64,000 bases of DNA from Maratus speciosus (GCA_963932465.1 OZ010796.1:77695292-77759291); one strand, 5' to 3'; positions 49,805 through 60,802 are shown, counted from the first letter of the stretch. Program-made: numbers and translations. The notes: generated from the letters alone by a model not told the origin.

Positions 49805-51597
49805 TTTTTTTTACTCAGGGTGGTTTTGTGTTCTAGGGGTCATGATCGGTGTAGATCTGCAAAAATTTTTCAGAAAATCCAACATAGGGGAGAATGTAAT
49901 AGGTAGTATTTCATACGAAATCTATCTAAAAGCGAACTTGATGACGAAAATAAAAATAATAAAAAAGGAAAAATTGTTTGAAATAAATAGTTATAGATTA
50001 TTATTGAAAATAATTTAAAATAAAGGACCGGAAAGAAATATTACAGTTACACTGAAACAATTTTAATAAGTTTTTCAAAAATTACTATAAAATAATAAGG
50101 AAGCAAAAAATAAAACATAAATGGTTCCATGTTTACCCTTGTTTACTTCAATACTCGTAACTATGGATATCTCAGCCTATAATGTTGGTATGTTAAGGTA
50201 TCTGCCTACTCTCAAATCGTTGTTTTTGCGAAATTTTTCGATTTCTTTTTTTTTTTATTATTTTAAATTAAAGTTGAAACATTTAGGATTCCAAAAATGC
50301 TTTACTTTTGGTTCAGCGATAATAAGAAGCAAAGTTATAGCCCAAAATATAAACCGGAAATGAACTTTCTGAAACCGGAAGTGACCGTTTAAAGAGCCTC
50401 AGAAAGGTAAAGAATACATTTTAATACACAAATATATATAACACATAACATATACACAAACATATAAACCCTTACAAATAGGGTGAATTTCAAAATTGTA
50501 AACTTTATGCATAATTTTTTGTGCTCTATCAGAATCTTAATTTGCGTTTTCTGGAAAACTGCGTTTTTCATTGTGCACGTTTAGGGAAACATCATTTCTT
50601 AAAAAGTTTTTAAGATATTGAAATAAAATTTTGTGACAAGGTTCTGCTCATCTATAGGTATGTTATGAAGCAAAATATAGCTTGTAAGTTTGTATATATT
50701 AATTTAAGAGCCATTTTGAAAAATACACTTAGAAAAAAAATCATGTTTTGTATACAAAATTTGGCATTTTAATAAATTTAAGAAGTTTTGCAAATATTTT
50801 GTTTCACAACACAGGTAAGTGGTTTTCTAATATATTGTTGAAAATAAAAAGTGAACTATATTGAATAGATTTCGCTATAGAAGGTTTGGCATAAACGCAT
50901 TTTTTAATAAAATTTGCATTTTATTACTAAATATTGCCTAACTTTGAAAAGTTAATAAAAAATTCCTTTAAAAAATTATATGAATTCATAGTTTTATTGC
51001 CTGTTTTAATTAAAAACACATGTGTTTGATAAAAAATTCATATTTTGCAAAAAAAAAGTGCACCGAAGGTAAGACCTTGAATGGTGCTGTATCGTTTCAT
51101 ATGGGTTTTTTACGTATTACTCTTTCAATGGTTTCTCTTATAATGGATGAAAAATATACATTGTAAAGAAAATATATTTTGATTTTATTGGATTTTATTT
51201 GGGTTGCCTCTTTTTCAAATAGCCTCGCACGTTCTGTAATTTTTCTATTATACATTATATCCGCTATGTATCCTTTTTCTAAAAATTAAATTTCCGACTA
51301 TTCTTGTCAATATAATAATTCTTTAATCCATCGGTTTTAATAAATGAGATTTCTTAAACTCTTATTTTTTTTTTTTTCTTCAAAATGTTGAGTCAGTTTT
51401 AGTTCAAATGATATCCTTTAATTTTATCGGAGATTTGGTTATTAAAAAATATCGAAACGTTAAAAGCAAAATTTAACTTAAAAAAAAAAAAAACTTCGAC
51501 ATTTCAATGTCTGTTTTGGAGCAAACTCTTTCTTAAGCTAAAGGATATCCTTTGCACTAAAATTGAGCCGATTCAATTTTAAAACCGTTTAGGAATA
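49804..51597. other. AT-rich non-genic DNA
   Basis: No gene is recognised over about 1.8 kb. A possible family-T-like start, TTAAGGTATCTGCC, is seen near 50,193, but no matching partner end. A-runs and T-runs are frequent. Confidence 0.5.
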
Positions 51598-51599
51598 TA

Positions 51600-51869
51600 C
51601 AGGGTGATCGGAAAATAACTGGCAAATTTTAAAGGGTTGTGCAGGGAAACTAAACAAGCATTTTTCGTCATAGAATGTGTGTCTAGAAATGGCGAGTTAA
51701 AGCGCTGACGACGAAGAAAATTGTGAAAGGTGCAATGAAAGACAGCGTATGAGCGCCAATACGCGCTTATACGCGTCATTTCTGGACACACATTTTATGA
51801 CAAAAAATACTTATTTTGGTCCCCTCTGCCACCCTTTAACATTTGGCCAGTTATTTTCCGATTACCCTT
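51600..51869. mobile_element. mariner-like palindromic MITE with TA target
   Basis: The left end, after TA, is CAGGGTGATCGGAAAATAAC followed by TGGCAAATTTTAAAGGGT. The right end, read inverted, is AAGGGTAATCGGAAAATAAC followed by TGGCCAAATGTTAAAGGGT, then TA. Inward, GTGTGTCTAGAAATG pairs with CATTTCTGGACACAC, so the terminal inverted repeats reach about 100 bp. The length is 270 bp and no transposase is present. A CAGGGTG start with a TA target is typical of mariner-type elements. Confidence 0.82.
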
Positions 51870-51944
51870 TATAAACACCGATGGGTTTAGCATGAACAGC
51901 AGGAGATTTAGTTGTAGAAAAAAGCCCCACATATCTAATATAAA

Positions 51945-52600
51945 GTGCACTAGCCTCCAAAAGTTAGGAGACAGTCACCGGATGCTTTCGATTGTACACG
52001 GTTTGTCGAGTATCTATTGAAATTCTTAGCTAATTCTCTTTGAACTTCGAGGATTTGAAGAACATGTTTACTCCATAATTTTCAGTGAAGATTTAGTCGC
52101 GGGAAGAATTAAGGGGCCAACAGTAAATTTAAAAATAAAATACTATTTCATCACCCATGTAAGAGAAGATGCGCAAAATGGTCTTTAATGTAGTAAATCC
52201 CTATGTGGGTCCTTTTTAACGTTTGTGTGCATTTATGTAAGCATAGCACGCATATTCGTGAAGGTGGTAACGTTTCTGTGAAAAATTCAAATTTTTTTCG
52301 TTTATAAAATATAGAATTTGTTACCAAATTTAACACCACTTTCCGAAAACTCCAAGCAGAACAATATAGAAACAGTATACTGCAATTAAAACCTGAATAT
52401 AATGAATATTTGTTGAAATGTGGACATTTGTTTAAGTAATTTTAGATTGCGCATACGTGAAATATACCAAAATTTTTATTTCATAGTTTGGCAGTCAGAT
52501 ATTTAGGGCAACTTATATAAAATGTCCAGTCATATCGCGAAAATTTAGAATGGTAGAGGTGATAATAGTGAGTTGTTTTCTATAAGTAGTTTTATTATAA
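51945..52600 (+). repeat. Dispersed repeat E, copy 1
   Basis: The sequence from GTGCACTAGCCTCCAAAAGT to about 52,475 has an inverted counterpart at 57,541-58,050. The part from AATTTAACACCACTTTCCGA (about 52,327) onwards is also repeated directly at about 52,659-52,846. Shared phrases with the inverted copy include the reverse complements of AACATGTTTACTCCATAATT and AGTATACTGCAATT. No conserved reading frame is seen. Confidence 0.8.
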
Positions 52601-52658
52601 GGGATTTTCCACAATTTCTCAATCAAATCACTGTATCTTTCTGAGTTGCCAATCAGAT

Positions 52659-52846
52659 TTAACACCACTTTCCGAAAATATGAAAAACAGCATTACAAAC
52701 AGTATACTGCAATTTAAGTACAAATATATTGAATATTTGATGAGATATGAGCATTTGTATGAAATAAATTTTAACAGCGCAAGTGTGAAAGATTTACAAT
52801 TTTTATTTCATAATTTTTAGTCAGCCATTTAGGGCAACTTATTTAA
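52659..52846 (+). repeat. Dispersed repeat E, partial direct copy 2
   Basis: ATTTAACACCACTTTCCGAA, AACAGTATACTGCAATTTAA, TTTTTATTTCATAATTTTTA and CATTTAGGGCAACTTAT repeat in the order seen in copy 1. The copy is interrupted at its 3' side by the piggyBac-like MITE starting at 52,847. Sequence resembling its continuation (AGTCAAATATTGTGAAAATT) resumes after the MITE. Confidence 0.78.
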
Positions 52847-53047
52847 CACTAGAACGGCGGCGAGGGGTCATTTTGACCCCTGCCAAATGAATACATGTCG
52901 ATTCGAACCAGAAAACTTTTTATAATTTAAGATTAATATATGCTGCACAAAAATAACTTAAATAAATAAGTTAAATAGTTTTAAGTAAAAATTCTGATGT
53001 GAAATATTTTTTATAAAACTTGAGTAAAATTTCCCGCCGTTCTAGTG
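52847..53047. mobile_element. piggyBac-like MITE
   Basis: The left end is TTAA followed by CACTAGAACGGCGGCGAGGG and a TCATTTTGACCCC palindrome. The right end is CCCGCCGTTCTAGTG, giving inverted CACTAGAACGGCGG termini. Ends of the type TTAA-C(A/C)CTAGAACG with GGGGTCATTTTGACCCC are characteristic of piggyBac-like elements. The right flank is TGCA rather than TTAA, so one target copy has mutated. At about 201 bp it has no coding capacity. Confidence 0.82.
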
Positions 53048-53115
53048 TGCAGTCAAATATTGTGAAAATTCAGAAAGATACAATGATCTGATTGACAAAT
53101 TGTGGAAAATCCCTT

Positions 53116-53533
53116 ATAGTCCAGGGGAAATGTACCAAAAAAGGGAGGTTACCTTGCAAAAGGTCGGGTAGAAGTTTTTTTTTTCTGATTTGTTTATAAT
53201 GATGCCAACATGGAAAAACCAAGTTTTCTAACAAAATTTCTTAAGGCTAAATTTTCTGTGGCCAAAAAACAACAAAATTTTGGGACCTTTTTTTTTTTTT
53301 TTTTTTTTTTTTAATATCTCGAGACCCGTTGCCGTAGCATATTATTTGTCAATTATAATATTTAAGAAGATGCAATTCTCTACAACTTTCATATTTACAA
53401 CTTTTTATACACTCAATAGCAAGCGCAGTACACCTTTTCAAAATAGGACAATTTTTCCAATTTTCTTAAAAACCGTGAAAAACGTAGTTCTGTCCCGATT
53501 AGTCAAATGTTTCCCACGGATTTAATCTTGTAG
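53116..53533. repeat. Left arm of ~2.9-kb inverted-repeat structure F
   Basis: This arm is reverse complementary to 55,645-56,051. Matching landmarks are TACCTTGCAAAAGGTCGGGT, CCAAGTTTTCTAACAAAATT, TTTCTGTGGCCAAAAAACAA, CTCGAGACCCGTTGCCGTAG, TCAATAGCAAGCGCAGTAC and AAATAGGACAATTTTTCCAA. Outer ends are TAGTCCAGGGGAAA on the left and, read inverted, TAATGGTCCAGAGGAAA on the right. The arrangement resembles long terminal inverted repeats of a DNA transposon, but the superfamily is not recognised. Confidence 0.85.
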
Positions 53534-53979
53534 GACAACTTCGATATATTGTTAGCATTAAATTATGTGTTTCAAGGCCAAAACTACCCTTTTTCGCAAC
53601 CGTGGCAAACATGGATTTTGGCGCCCCTCCCCCACCCCTTTAAAAAGAAAATTTATACCACGAGAATTTTAATAAATCTCTAATAGCCGGATTTTGAAAA
53701 TTTTAAGTGTGTAATTTTTAAATACGTAATACTGAACCTCGTAATCAGCTTTGTGAAATATTATTCATCAAAATCTTGAAAACCGAGCCAAAAGAAACCA
53801 AAATATAGTCCGCTTTAAACAGCTTTCCATCTTAGCAGGTATAATTGTTCATATTCTTTCTCTTGAAAAAATATATTTTTTTCTTTAAAGACTGGATTCC
53901 GTATATACAGATTACATTTTCAAAGATTTTACGGCGGTTGACGTATTTAGGCGTTTAAAGTCACAGTTATGTGAATTAT

Positions 53980-54410
53980 GAGACTAAATTAATCACTCGA
54001 AGATATTCGCAAAATAATATTAAACCTATGGAAGCGTTCTTGACAAATATATCTCGCTTGCATTTTATTACTTTTAAATAATTTTCTTTTTTCGTGGGAT
54101 ACCTCATATCAATATCTAATGTTGTGTTTTTGTACTTTTTCGGGTTCGGTTGAATTTTTTTTTCTTTTTATGTTCGGACATTTTCATTTTTGGAAAACTG
54201 TTTGGAACCCGATCTGAAATTTAAAGTGTCTTTATTAAAAAATTCAACCAAATTCGAAAAATTAAAAAAGCACAACGTTAGATATCGACCTCAGGTATGG
54301 AAAAAAAAATTAAATATTCAAATTCAAGCAAGAATTCTGAAAAGAATGTTCCCATAAGTTTAGCATTAGCGTGCAAATGTTTTCGCGTGAGACTACACTA
54401 GTCACTCGAA
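53980..54410. repeat. Large internal palindrome within structure F
   Basis: Arms of about 200 bp are centred near 54,198. The best part pairs 54,098-54,160 (ATACCTCATATCAATATCTA ... GGTTGAATTTTT) with 54,236-54,298 (AAAAATTCAACCAAATT ... ACGTTAGATATCGACC). Further out, TTAAACCTATGGAAGCGTTC on the left matches the inverse of GAATGTTCCCATAAGTTTAG on the right. Part of the right arm (GAAAAGAATGYTCCCATA) also recurs near 58,217, so this is a dispersed fold-back element. Confidence 0.75.
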
Positions 54411-54577
54411 GAAACTGGAAGAAAGTGCAGGAAAATGCTAATGAATGGGAAGTATTAGACTTTATACCTCTAGATGATCCCGATATCTGTTTTATTGAGG
54501 ATAAGGATATTCCTTTGAAACGGGATGCTAATAATCCTACAACAGTGCCATCAAAGAGAAAAAATATTGTTAAATAG
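54371..54577 (+). CDS. Hypothetical 68-codon open frame inside structure F
   Basis: I do not recognise this protein. The frame encodes a hydrophilic peptide with an acidic middle (ENANEWEVLDFIPLDDPD, then CFIEDKD) and a basic tail (PSKRKNIVK). It looks more protein-like than the low-complexity frames around it. AATAAA-type motifs follow the stop within about 25-30 bp. It overlaps the right arm of the palindrome at its 5' end and lies between the two arms of structure F. It could therefore be a remnant or last exon of a transposon-encoded protein. There is no recognisable domain, signal peptide or membrane segment. The start codon is uncertain because an upstream splice acceptor could feed the frame. 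A chance open frame remains a real possibility. Confidence 0.25.
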   Translation: MQMFSRETTLVTRRNWKKVQENANEWEVLDFIPLDDPDICFIEDKDIPLKRDANNPTTVPSKRKNIVK

Positions 54578-54615
54578 CCTGTAGAAATTATTTTTATTAA
54601 AATAAATTTTATCAT

Positions 54616-55644
54616 TTAGCTCATGTAGTCATATTGCGTACCTTACTTTATTGTGTACGGAAAGTAAAGTCGAAATAAGTCAGGGGATCAATGCGAAAAC
54701 AAAAATGTTTATATGACCTACAATCATAAATAAATTGGTATTTCATTTGATAAATGGTATCACTGAGATCATTAAACAGGTATAGTTTTAAAACAGTACA
54801 TAATACAGAAGATTAGAATATTCCACAAAGCTTATTTTTCAACGACCAAAGTAAATTTTCTGTTTGAGCTTTAAAGCAATTAATAGATAATCTTAAACTT
54901 TTATATATTTTTGCATGCTAAAAAGGTATAATCTCTTGTGATATTTATTTTTATAAGTGGAAAAAAAATTGACAATATTTTTTTTAAACTAATTTTTTAA
55001 ATATTTTTTTGAAACTAGTGATCTCAAATATTTTATTGACAGAATTTTTAAATTTTACAAGAGATAAATGCATAACAATAGTTAGTTAAATAATCTGTTG
55101 TCATTTTTATTGTAGCTGTTTTATAAGGTAAAAGTATTTCTTGCATAAAATATATTTATTTTTTACGTCCCCCCTTTTATATGGAACTACAATCGAATGT
55201 TTGCTATCTTTAAAACATTAAAATATTAAAACATAACTTATCAATAATTGGTAAATAAAATATACCATTGTAGTGTGGAACAAAATATGTTTTTCGCAAA
55301 TTTTCATACCTATCCCTTTGATACCTGGAAAAATATGTATGAATTATAAAAGTTATTAAAATTATAAAAAAATTTAAAATGAAATAAGAATTATTTCTTA
55401 ATTGAAACTATTGTGCCAATAAGTTACTAAATATTGAAGTATTCTTTTAAACAATGATTTGAAGTTAACATTGCATTCACTTAAAGTTACTGTCTAAATA
55501 TCACATTTGTCTCATTCATCTACACTCTGCCCTACTTTTAAAATTATAAAGATTCATTGAATATAAAATGTCTGTTGAGATGAAAATAAAGACATGAGTG
55601 TGCAAATAATAGATAATTCATTGCTAGCAATTTTTAGAAGTCGA
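54616..55644. other. AT-rich spacer of structure F
   Basis: No gene, repeat or RNA is recognised in this kilobase. The sequence is dominated by A/T with few long frames. Confidence 0.5.
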
Positions 55645-56051
55645 CATACACGATTAAATCCGCGAGGAACATTTGAATAATAGGGGCAAAACTACGTTTT
55701 TCGCGGTTTTTAAATAAATTGAAAAATTTGTCCTATTTTTGAAATGGCGTACTGCGCTTGCTATTGAATGTATAAAAAAATTGTAAATATGAAAGTTGTA
55801 GAGAATTTTGTGCTCTTTAATATTGTGATTGACAAATAACATGCTACGGCAACGGGTCTCGAGATATTTAGAAAAAATAAAAAAAAGTCCCAAAATTTTG
55901 TTGTTTTTTGGCCACAGAAAATTTAGCCTTAAGAAATTTTGTTAGAAAACTTGGTTTTTCCATATTGGCATCATTATAAACAATTCAGAAAAATAAAATC
56001 TTCTACCCGACCTTTTGCAAGGTAAAATGTAAATTTCCTCTGGACCATTAT
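55645..56051. repeat. Right arm of ~2.9-kb inverted-repeat structure F
   Basis: Reverse complement of 53,116-53,533. It reads from CACGATTAAATCCGCGAGGA through AAATGGCGTACTGCGCTTGC, CTACGGCAACGGGTCTCGAG, AACTTGGTTTTTCC and CGACCTTTTGCAAGG to TCCTCTGGACCATTATA. The arms have diverged by scattered substitutions and by the length of a T-run (53,286-53,312 on the left, shorter on the right). Confidence 0.85.
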
Positions 56052-56268
56052 AATAAAGCTACTTTTAGAAAGCAAGTAACTAATCGTACATGTATTTCCG
56101 AATTTTCGTTATATTTGACTGTTCTTTTTATTAGGATGAGCGAAGCGAATCCTCTACTAGGCTACACAAATTACATTTTTGTCGTACACCTTATAAAGAA
56201 AATATTCAGTATTTTGACTCGAAATTGAACATAAAAATAAATTATGATCTATAGATTTACACAATATT

Positions 56269-56302
<34 letters not shown>

Positions 56303-56624
56303 AGAATAACGTTAAAAAATGTATTATTTTAATTAATTTATTTTACATGTTTTTCCATTACGGACGCATTTTTGCAAATAAAAAATGAAACACGTATATT
56401 TTCAGAAGAAAAAATAAATCATGGAGTTACGATTTCTTTTATAAAATTTTTAAAATACCTTTGTTTTATGAAAATTACAGCATATTTTTAATGAATTTGT
56501 GAAAATTCAATTATTTACATTCAATTATAAAAGTATTTTGCAGTGTTAAGAATTCAAATACAAAATTTATTCTTATTATGTGAAATCAATAACGCAGAAG
56601 ATACTTACGCCTTTTAAAGTAATT

Positions 56625-56675
<51 letters not shown>

Positions 56676-57540
56676 TGAAATTAATTGTGAAATTCGTTAT
56701 ATAAATATTTTGTACAATTTGGCTTCGAAAATATTTTTATTCATACCAGTCTTATATCATAAATAAAAAATTCCGAGGAATTTCTTAGCTATTTGGCTGA
56801 ATTTACATTTCTAAAATTAAAATGTGCCAAAACATAAAATAATGTTTTTGATTAATAAAGATGCAAGAATAATATAAAAAAATATTGTTACTTTCAAATA
56901 TTTATCTTATTAAATGATGCTTTGCGAATCCAAACAAAGCATGGCTTTTGCTAGTATATGTTGCCTTAACCCTTTATCTACTGACGTTACTTATAAGTAC
57001 CATTAAAATAATTTGTTATAAAATTCATTTAATACATCGATTAGTTGTAATACAGTTTAGAGTGAGTTATAGATACATTACTTTATTTTTTTCAAAAAGC
57101 ATTATTGGTTACACAAAATAAAAATATTTTTGAAAGGATGATTTCTTTTGCCTTTGCATGTTTTCAGCTTTCTTTGGAGTTGGGGGCAAGGGGGGGGGGG
57201 GATTTTTCAATTCGGAAATATTTCCATATTTCTATTGCAAGAACATTATATTCGTACATTTTCTATTTCTACAAAATACTGAGAAAAATATTTAAAATAA
57301 ATATTCAAGTGGGGTAGTACATATTGCACGAAATCCCTATAAATTTAAATTTAATTAATCCTTCTAAATCCTTCAAATCTTTTAAAATCCTTCTAAAATT
57401 TATTAAATGATTATGTAAATCTTCTAATGTAGTTTAAACAATTAAAAAAAAATGCTTTAGAAGATAAAATTTTCATGAATTCATAATTCAGTACATAAAG
57501 GGTTAAAGAGCTGACTACCAAACTATCAAATAGAAAATTT
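56052..57540. other. AT-rich non-genic DNA with long T-run and (TA)n
   Basis: This stretch holds a T-run of about 30 bp (56,271-56,300) and (TA)n near 56,635-56,666. A short self-complementary GC motif, AGGATGAGCGAAGCGAATCC, lies at about 56,143. A loosely related GATGCTTTGCGAATCC lies near 56,916. A G-run is at 57,191-57,200. No gene is recognised. Confidence 0.5.
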
Positions 57541-58050
57541 GGAATCTTTCACGCATGCGCAGTTAAAAGTTATTTTCTACAAATTCTCATGTCTCATCAA
57601 ATGTTCAATATATTCATATTTTAATTGCAGTATACTGATTCTACTGCTCTGTTTCGAATTTTCCGAAAGAGGTCTTAAAGCTGGTGGAAAACTGTATTCT
57701 ATAAACATAAAACAATTGAATATTTCACAGAAACGGCAACACTTTCATAAATATGCATGCTATGGTTGCACAACTGCACACGACCGTTAAACACGACCCA
57801 CATAGTAATTTTCTACAGTAAAACGATCATTTTGAGCATTTCCTGTTACGTGATCGCAAACATTATTTTATTATTAAATTTATTGTTGGACTCCTCTACT
57901 AAATCTTCACTGAAAAACATGAAAGCTTACATGTTCTACACATCCTCGAAGATCAAGGCCAATTCTTCAGAAATTTTGGTAGATATTTGGCAAACCGTGT
58001 ACAATCAGAAGCCTTCATTCTGTGTTTCTTAACTTTTGGAGAGCAGTGTA
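57541..58050 (-). repeat. Dispersed repeat E, inverted copy
   Basis: Inverse of 51,945-52,475. It runs from TCTTTCACGCATGCGCAGTT through TCTCATCAAATGTTCAATAT, TTTTAATTGCAGTATACTG, GAAACGGCAACACTTTCATA, AAATCTTCACTGAAAA and CAAACCGTGTACAATCAGAA to TCTTAACTTTTGGAGAGCAG. The overlapping frames at 57,539-58,217 show no recognised protein and are not supported as genes. Confidence 0.78.
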
Positions 58051-58818
58051 CTTTTTCGATTTTGGTTTCGGAACCGGGTCCGAAAGTGAAAGTAAATTTC
58101 TTAAAGAAATCTGCAACAAACATCGGAACAGTAAAAACTAACCTGATTAGAGATCAATGTTGTTTATCTTATGAAATAAATCATTTAAAAGTATTAAAAT
58201 GCACACGAGAAATTTGAAAAGAATGCTCCCATAGATTTGATATTTGTACAAATTTCTTCCCGTGACTAGCATATGCTCCTAAGCCATACAACCGTTTTTA
58301 AAAATTTGTTTTCACTGTCGCCTCATGAAATTCGTAAATTTATATTTATTTATTTATTTTTATTTATTTTTTTTTTTTCAGAATTTAAGAATGTGGAGTA
58401 GTAAAAAATGGAATGTTTTAGTATAAGAAATAAACAATTAAATTTAAAAAATCAAAAAACCCGACTGCGTAAAAAGCGAACTAATAATTTCGCATCAATG
58501 TGAAACTATTTTTTTTTCCCCAATTCCTACTATTAGCTCACACTCTCGCTATATATATATTGTTCAAATTTCCAATCGTTAATAAAATACTTATTATTCA
58601 TCCAATCAAGCTCAAATAATTTTTTTTAAACTTGTAGTGGATGACACTTGATATTAATCCAGTATTTCAAATATTAATTCATTAATTAAATTAAATTAAT
58701 TAATTTGCAATAATCGAGAGAGCCCTCTTCTTGATCAAGGCATTTTTAGCGCCACTGAAGAAGAAAGACGAATGGGAAAATAAAAAATTCTCTTATTGAC
58801 CTAAGTAGGAATTGACTT

Positions 58819-58849
<31 letters not shown>

Positions 58850-59279
58850 GTATTACTTGTTTATATTACTTACCTATTTTTTTATTTACTTGTGTTGATG
58901 ACTTTTAAGTTGTATTTAATTGTTAGTTCATATCTATAAACACTGTTTTAATGAGGTTTATAGATGTCTATGATGGTTAGAGTTGCAGTAAATCTAGAGA
59001 TCCTACATAACCAACTTCCAGGTTGTATAATATTTTAACGGAGCTTCTGCCTGTAAAATAGTCAATGAAACATCGTCTTCATTTTGAAAGACCTATCCAA
59101 TGATATGCACACTCAATAGGGTGCGTAAAAATTTTTTTTCGTCTCTACCGCCATTTTGAATTTATAAAAACAAAACCTAGCCTATAATCATCGGGCCGTT
59201 AAGACGAATTGATAGAGACCTCATTCATTAAAATCCATCCAGCCGTTGGGATGTTTTGAGGGTATAAAGAAATCCACAT
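58051..59279. other. AT-rich non-genic DNA
   Basis: No gene is recognised. It contains a (TTTA)n-like tract near 58,340-58,380 and a T-run at 58,821-58,848. The first 200 bp share weak similarity with the internal palindrome of structure F. Confidence 0.5.
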
Positions 59280-59287
59280 ACACAGAT

Positions 59288-60605
59288 TAGAGGTCTGCAC
59301 GGGCCCGGGCTTGGCCGGGCCGGCGGAATGGAGGAGAATTTTCAAACGGGCCGGCAGAATTAGGACAATTTTTTCAACGGGCCGGGCCGGCAAAAAAATT
59401 GAACGGGCCTGAAGGGCCGGGCCCGGCCGATAAAAAAAATTAATCGGGCCTGTCGGCCCGATATAAGAATTTGAGAGGAGCAGATAAAATACGAGGTCAT
59501 TTCCAATGAATATGACTTTTTCGAGAAGTATAAATGTGCGTTACGAGCCGATGCGAGTTTAACAACATCAATACAGAAATGTAACATGTCCATCGTAGAG
59601 ATCGGCATCGTACAGTTACATGATGCCTGATCCCGGGTTTAATTTTTTTCGGCAGATTTGTGCCGGGACGGAACTGGTCTTAATCGTTCTCAGGATGTGT
59701 AGGACAGGCATTATGTTTTGTAAAAGTATTAATAGCGATAATGAACTTCTGTTAACAGTATCTTTGGAAATGTACCTTAAGGTGGTTCTCATATTTACCG
59801 CTCAACAATGCGAAACTCTCAGACACATTTTCTGACTCATTTTTAACTATAAAGGCATAAAATTGACAGGCTGAGTATTCAAGTCAATTGGGATCAAATA
59901 GCGTTTCCATTTTTCATAAATTACGTACAGAGATAACAGAGAATCTTGTCACGTGACTGTACGTTTTCTCCTTTCCTGTGCTATCGCTTCCGGAAATTCG
60001 ATTCAAAACGCTAACTTTGGCAGTATTTTCTGAAAGATATATTACTTTTATCTAAAAAAAAAAAAACGGAATTTACATGGTTTCTGAATAAGAATACCTG
60101 CCAATCTCATGCGTTTCCGAAAAGAAATGAATTCATAAAAGTATCAAAATGTAGCTCCTTTGGATTTGAGAAAAGCCTTAAAAATGACAGAAATATTTTC
60201 ACAAATCTACCTTTTATTATAAGCTTCAAAAGTTATCATGTTTTTTAACCCTTTATTCTAAATTACAATAATCTTTTAATGAACCCTTATTTAAATTTTG
60301 AAACGTCTGTAGAGACGTTGACTAAAACACTGTAAGTAATCGTTAACGTTTACTATTGTGTGTTTTCTATTTTGCGAACACATAGTAATTTAAAATATAT
60401 CTTAATTGTATGTCGAGAAAAAATGGAATTTTTTGTAGACATTTAGTCGGGCCGGGCCTGTTTTCACTGATTTTTGTACGGGCCGGGCCGGGCCGAGAAC
60501 GGTAAAAATGTAAACGGGCCGGGCCGGGCTTGGGCCGAATTTTCAATTTTTACACAGGGCCGGGCCTGGCCCGGGCCTGGAAATTCCGGCCCGTGCAGAC
60601 CTCTA
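59288..60605. mobile_element. hAT-type non-autonomous element, 8-bp target duplication
   Basis: The element starts TAGAGGTCTGCACGGGCC and ends GGCCCGTGCAGACCTCTA, perfect inverted termini of at least 18 bp. It is flanked by identical ACACAGAT at 59,280-59,287 and 60,606-60,613. An 8-bp target duplication is the hallmark of hAT transposition. Both subterminal regions are packed with GGGCCGGGCCGG-type repeats, about 170 bp on the left and 160 bp on the right. The interior has no transposase and contains a family T insertion at 59,777-60,181. The short frames at 59,199-59,835 and 60,474-60,683 read across the GC-rich ends and are by-products. Confidence 0.93.
59777..60181 (+). mobile_element. 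Family T element, copy 4, nested in the hAT-type element
   Basis: TTAA lies at 59,777-59,780 and 60,178-60,181. It starts TTAAGGTGGTTCTCATATTT and ends TTTGGATTTGAGAAAAGCCTTAA (split here across the boundary motif TTGAG). Shared interior features are GCTCAACAATGCGAAAC, TTGTCACGTGACTGTACG, AATTCGATTCAAAACGCTAA and CATGGTTTCTGAATAAGAAT. Its position inside 59,288-60,605 shows that it inserted after the hAT-type element existed, or amplified as part of it. Confidence 0.85.
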
Positions 60606-60802
60606 ACACAGATACGCGTGAAACACATAACTCTTCTTTTCAGTCGGGTAAAAATGGTTGAAAATGTTATTATTTTGTTATAAACACCGAAATAGAATGC
60701 TCAAAAGTTTTTGCTGTAGAGTTCTGCACGTCATTGGACTTTCCGGGAATTACTATTTTTACGAACCCAAGCCGGGTTGGGCCAGACTTCTTTTTTCCTT
60801 GT

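Noticed and set aside
56143..56958. A small transposon bounded by GAGCGAAGCGAATCC-like ends
   Set aside because: The two similar motifs are too short and diverged, and no target duplication could be found.
57539..58217. Three overlapping frames (76-91 codons) suggesting a gene
   Set aside because: They lie in repeat E, use three different phases and show no family motifs. The direct copy at 51,945 does not keep them open.
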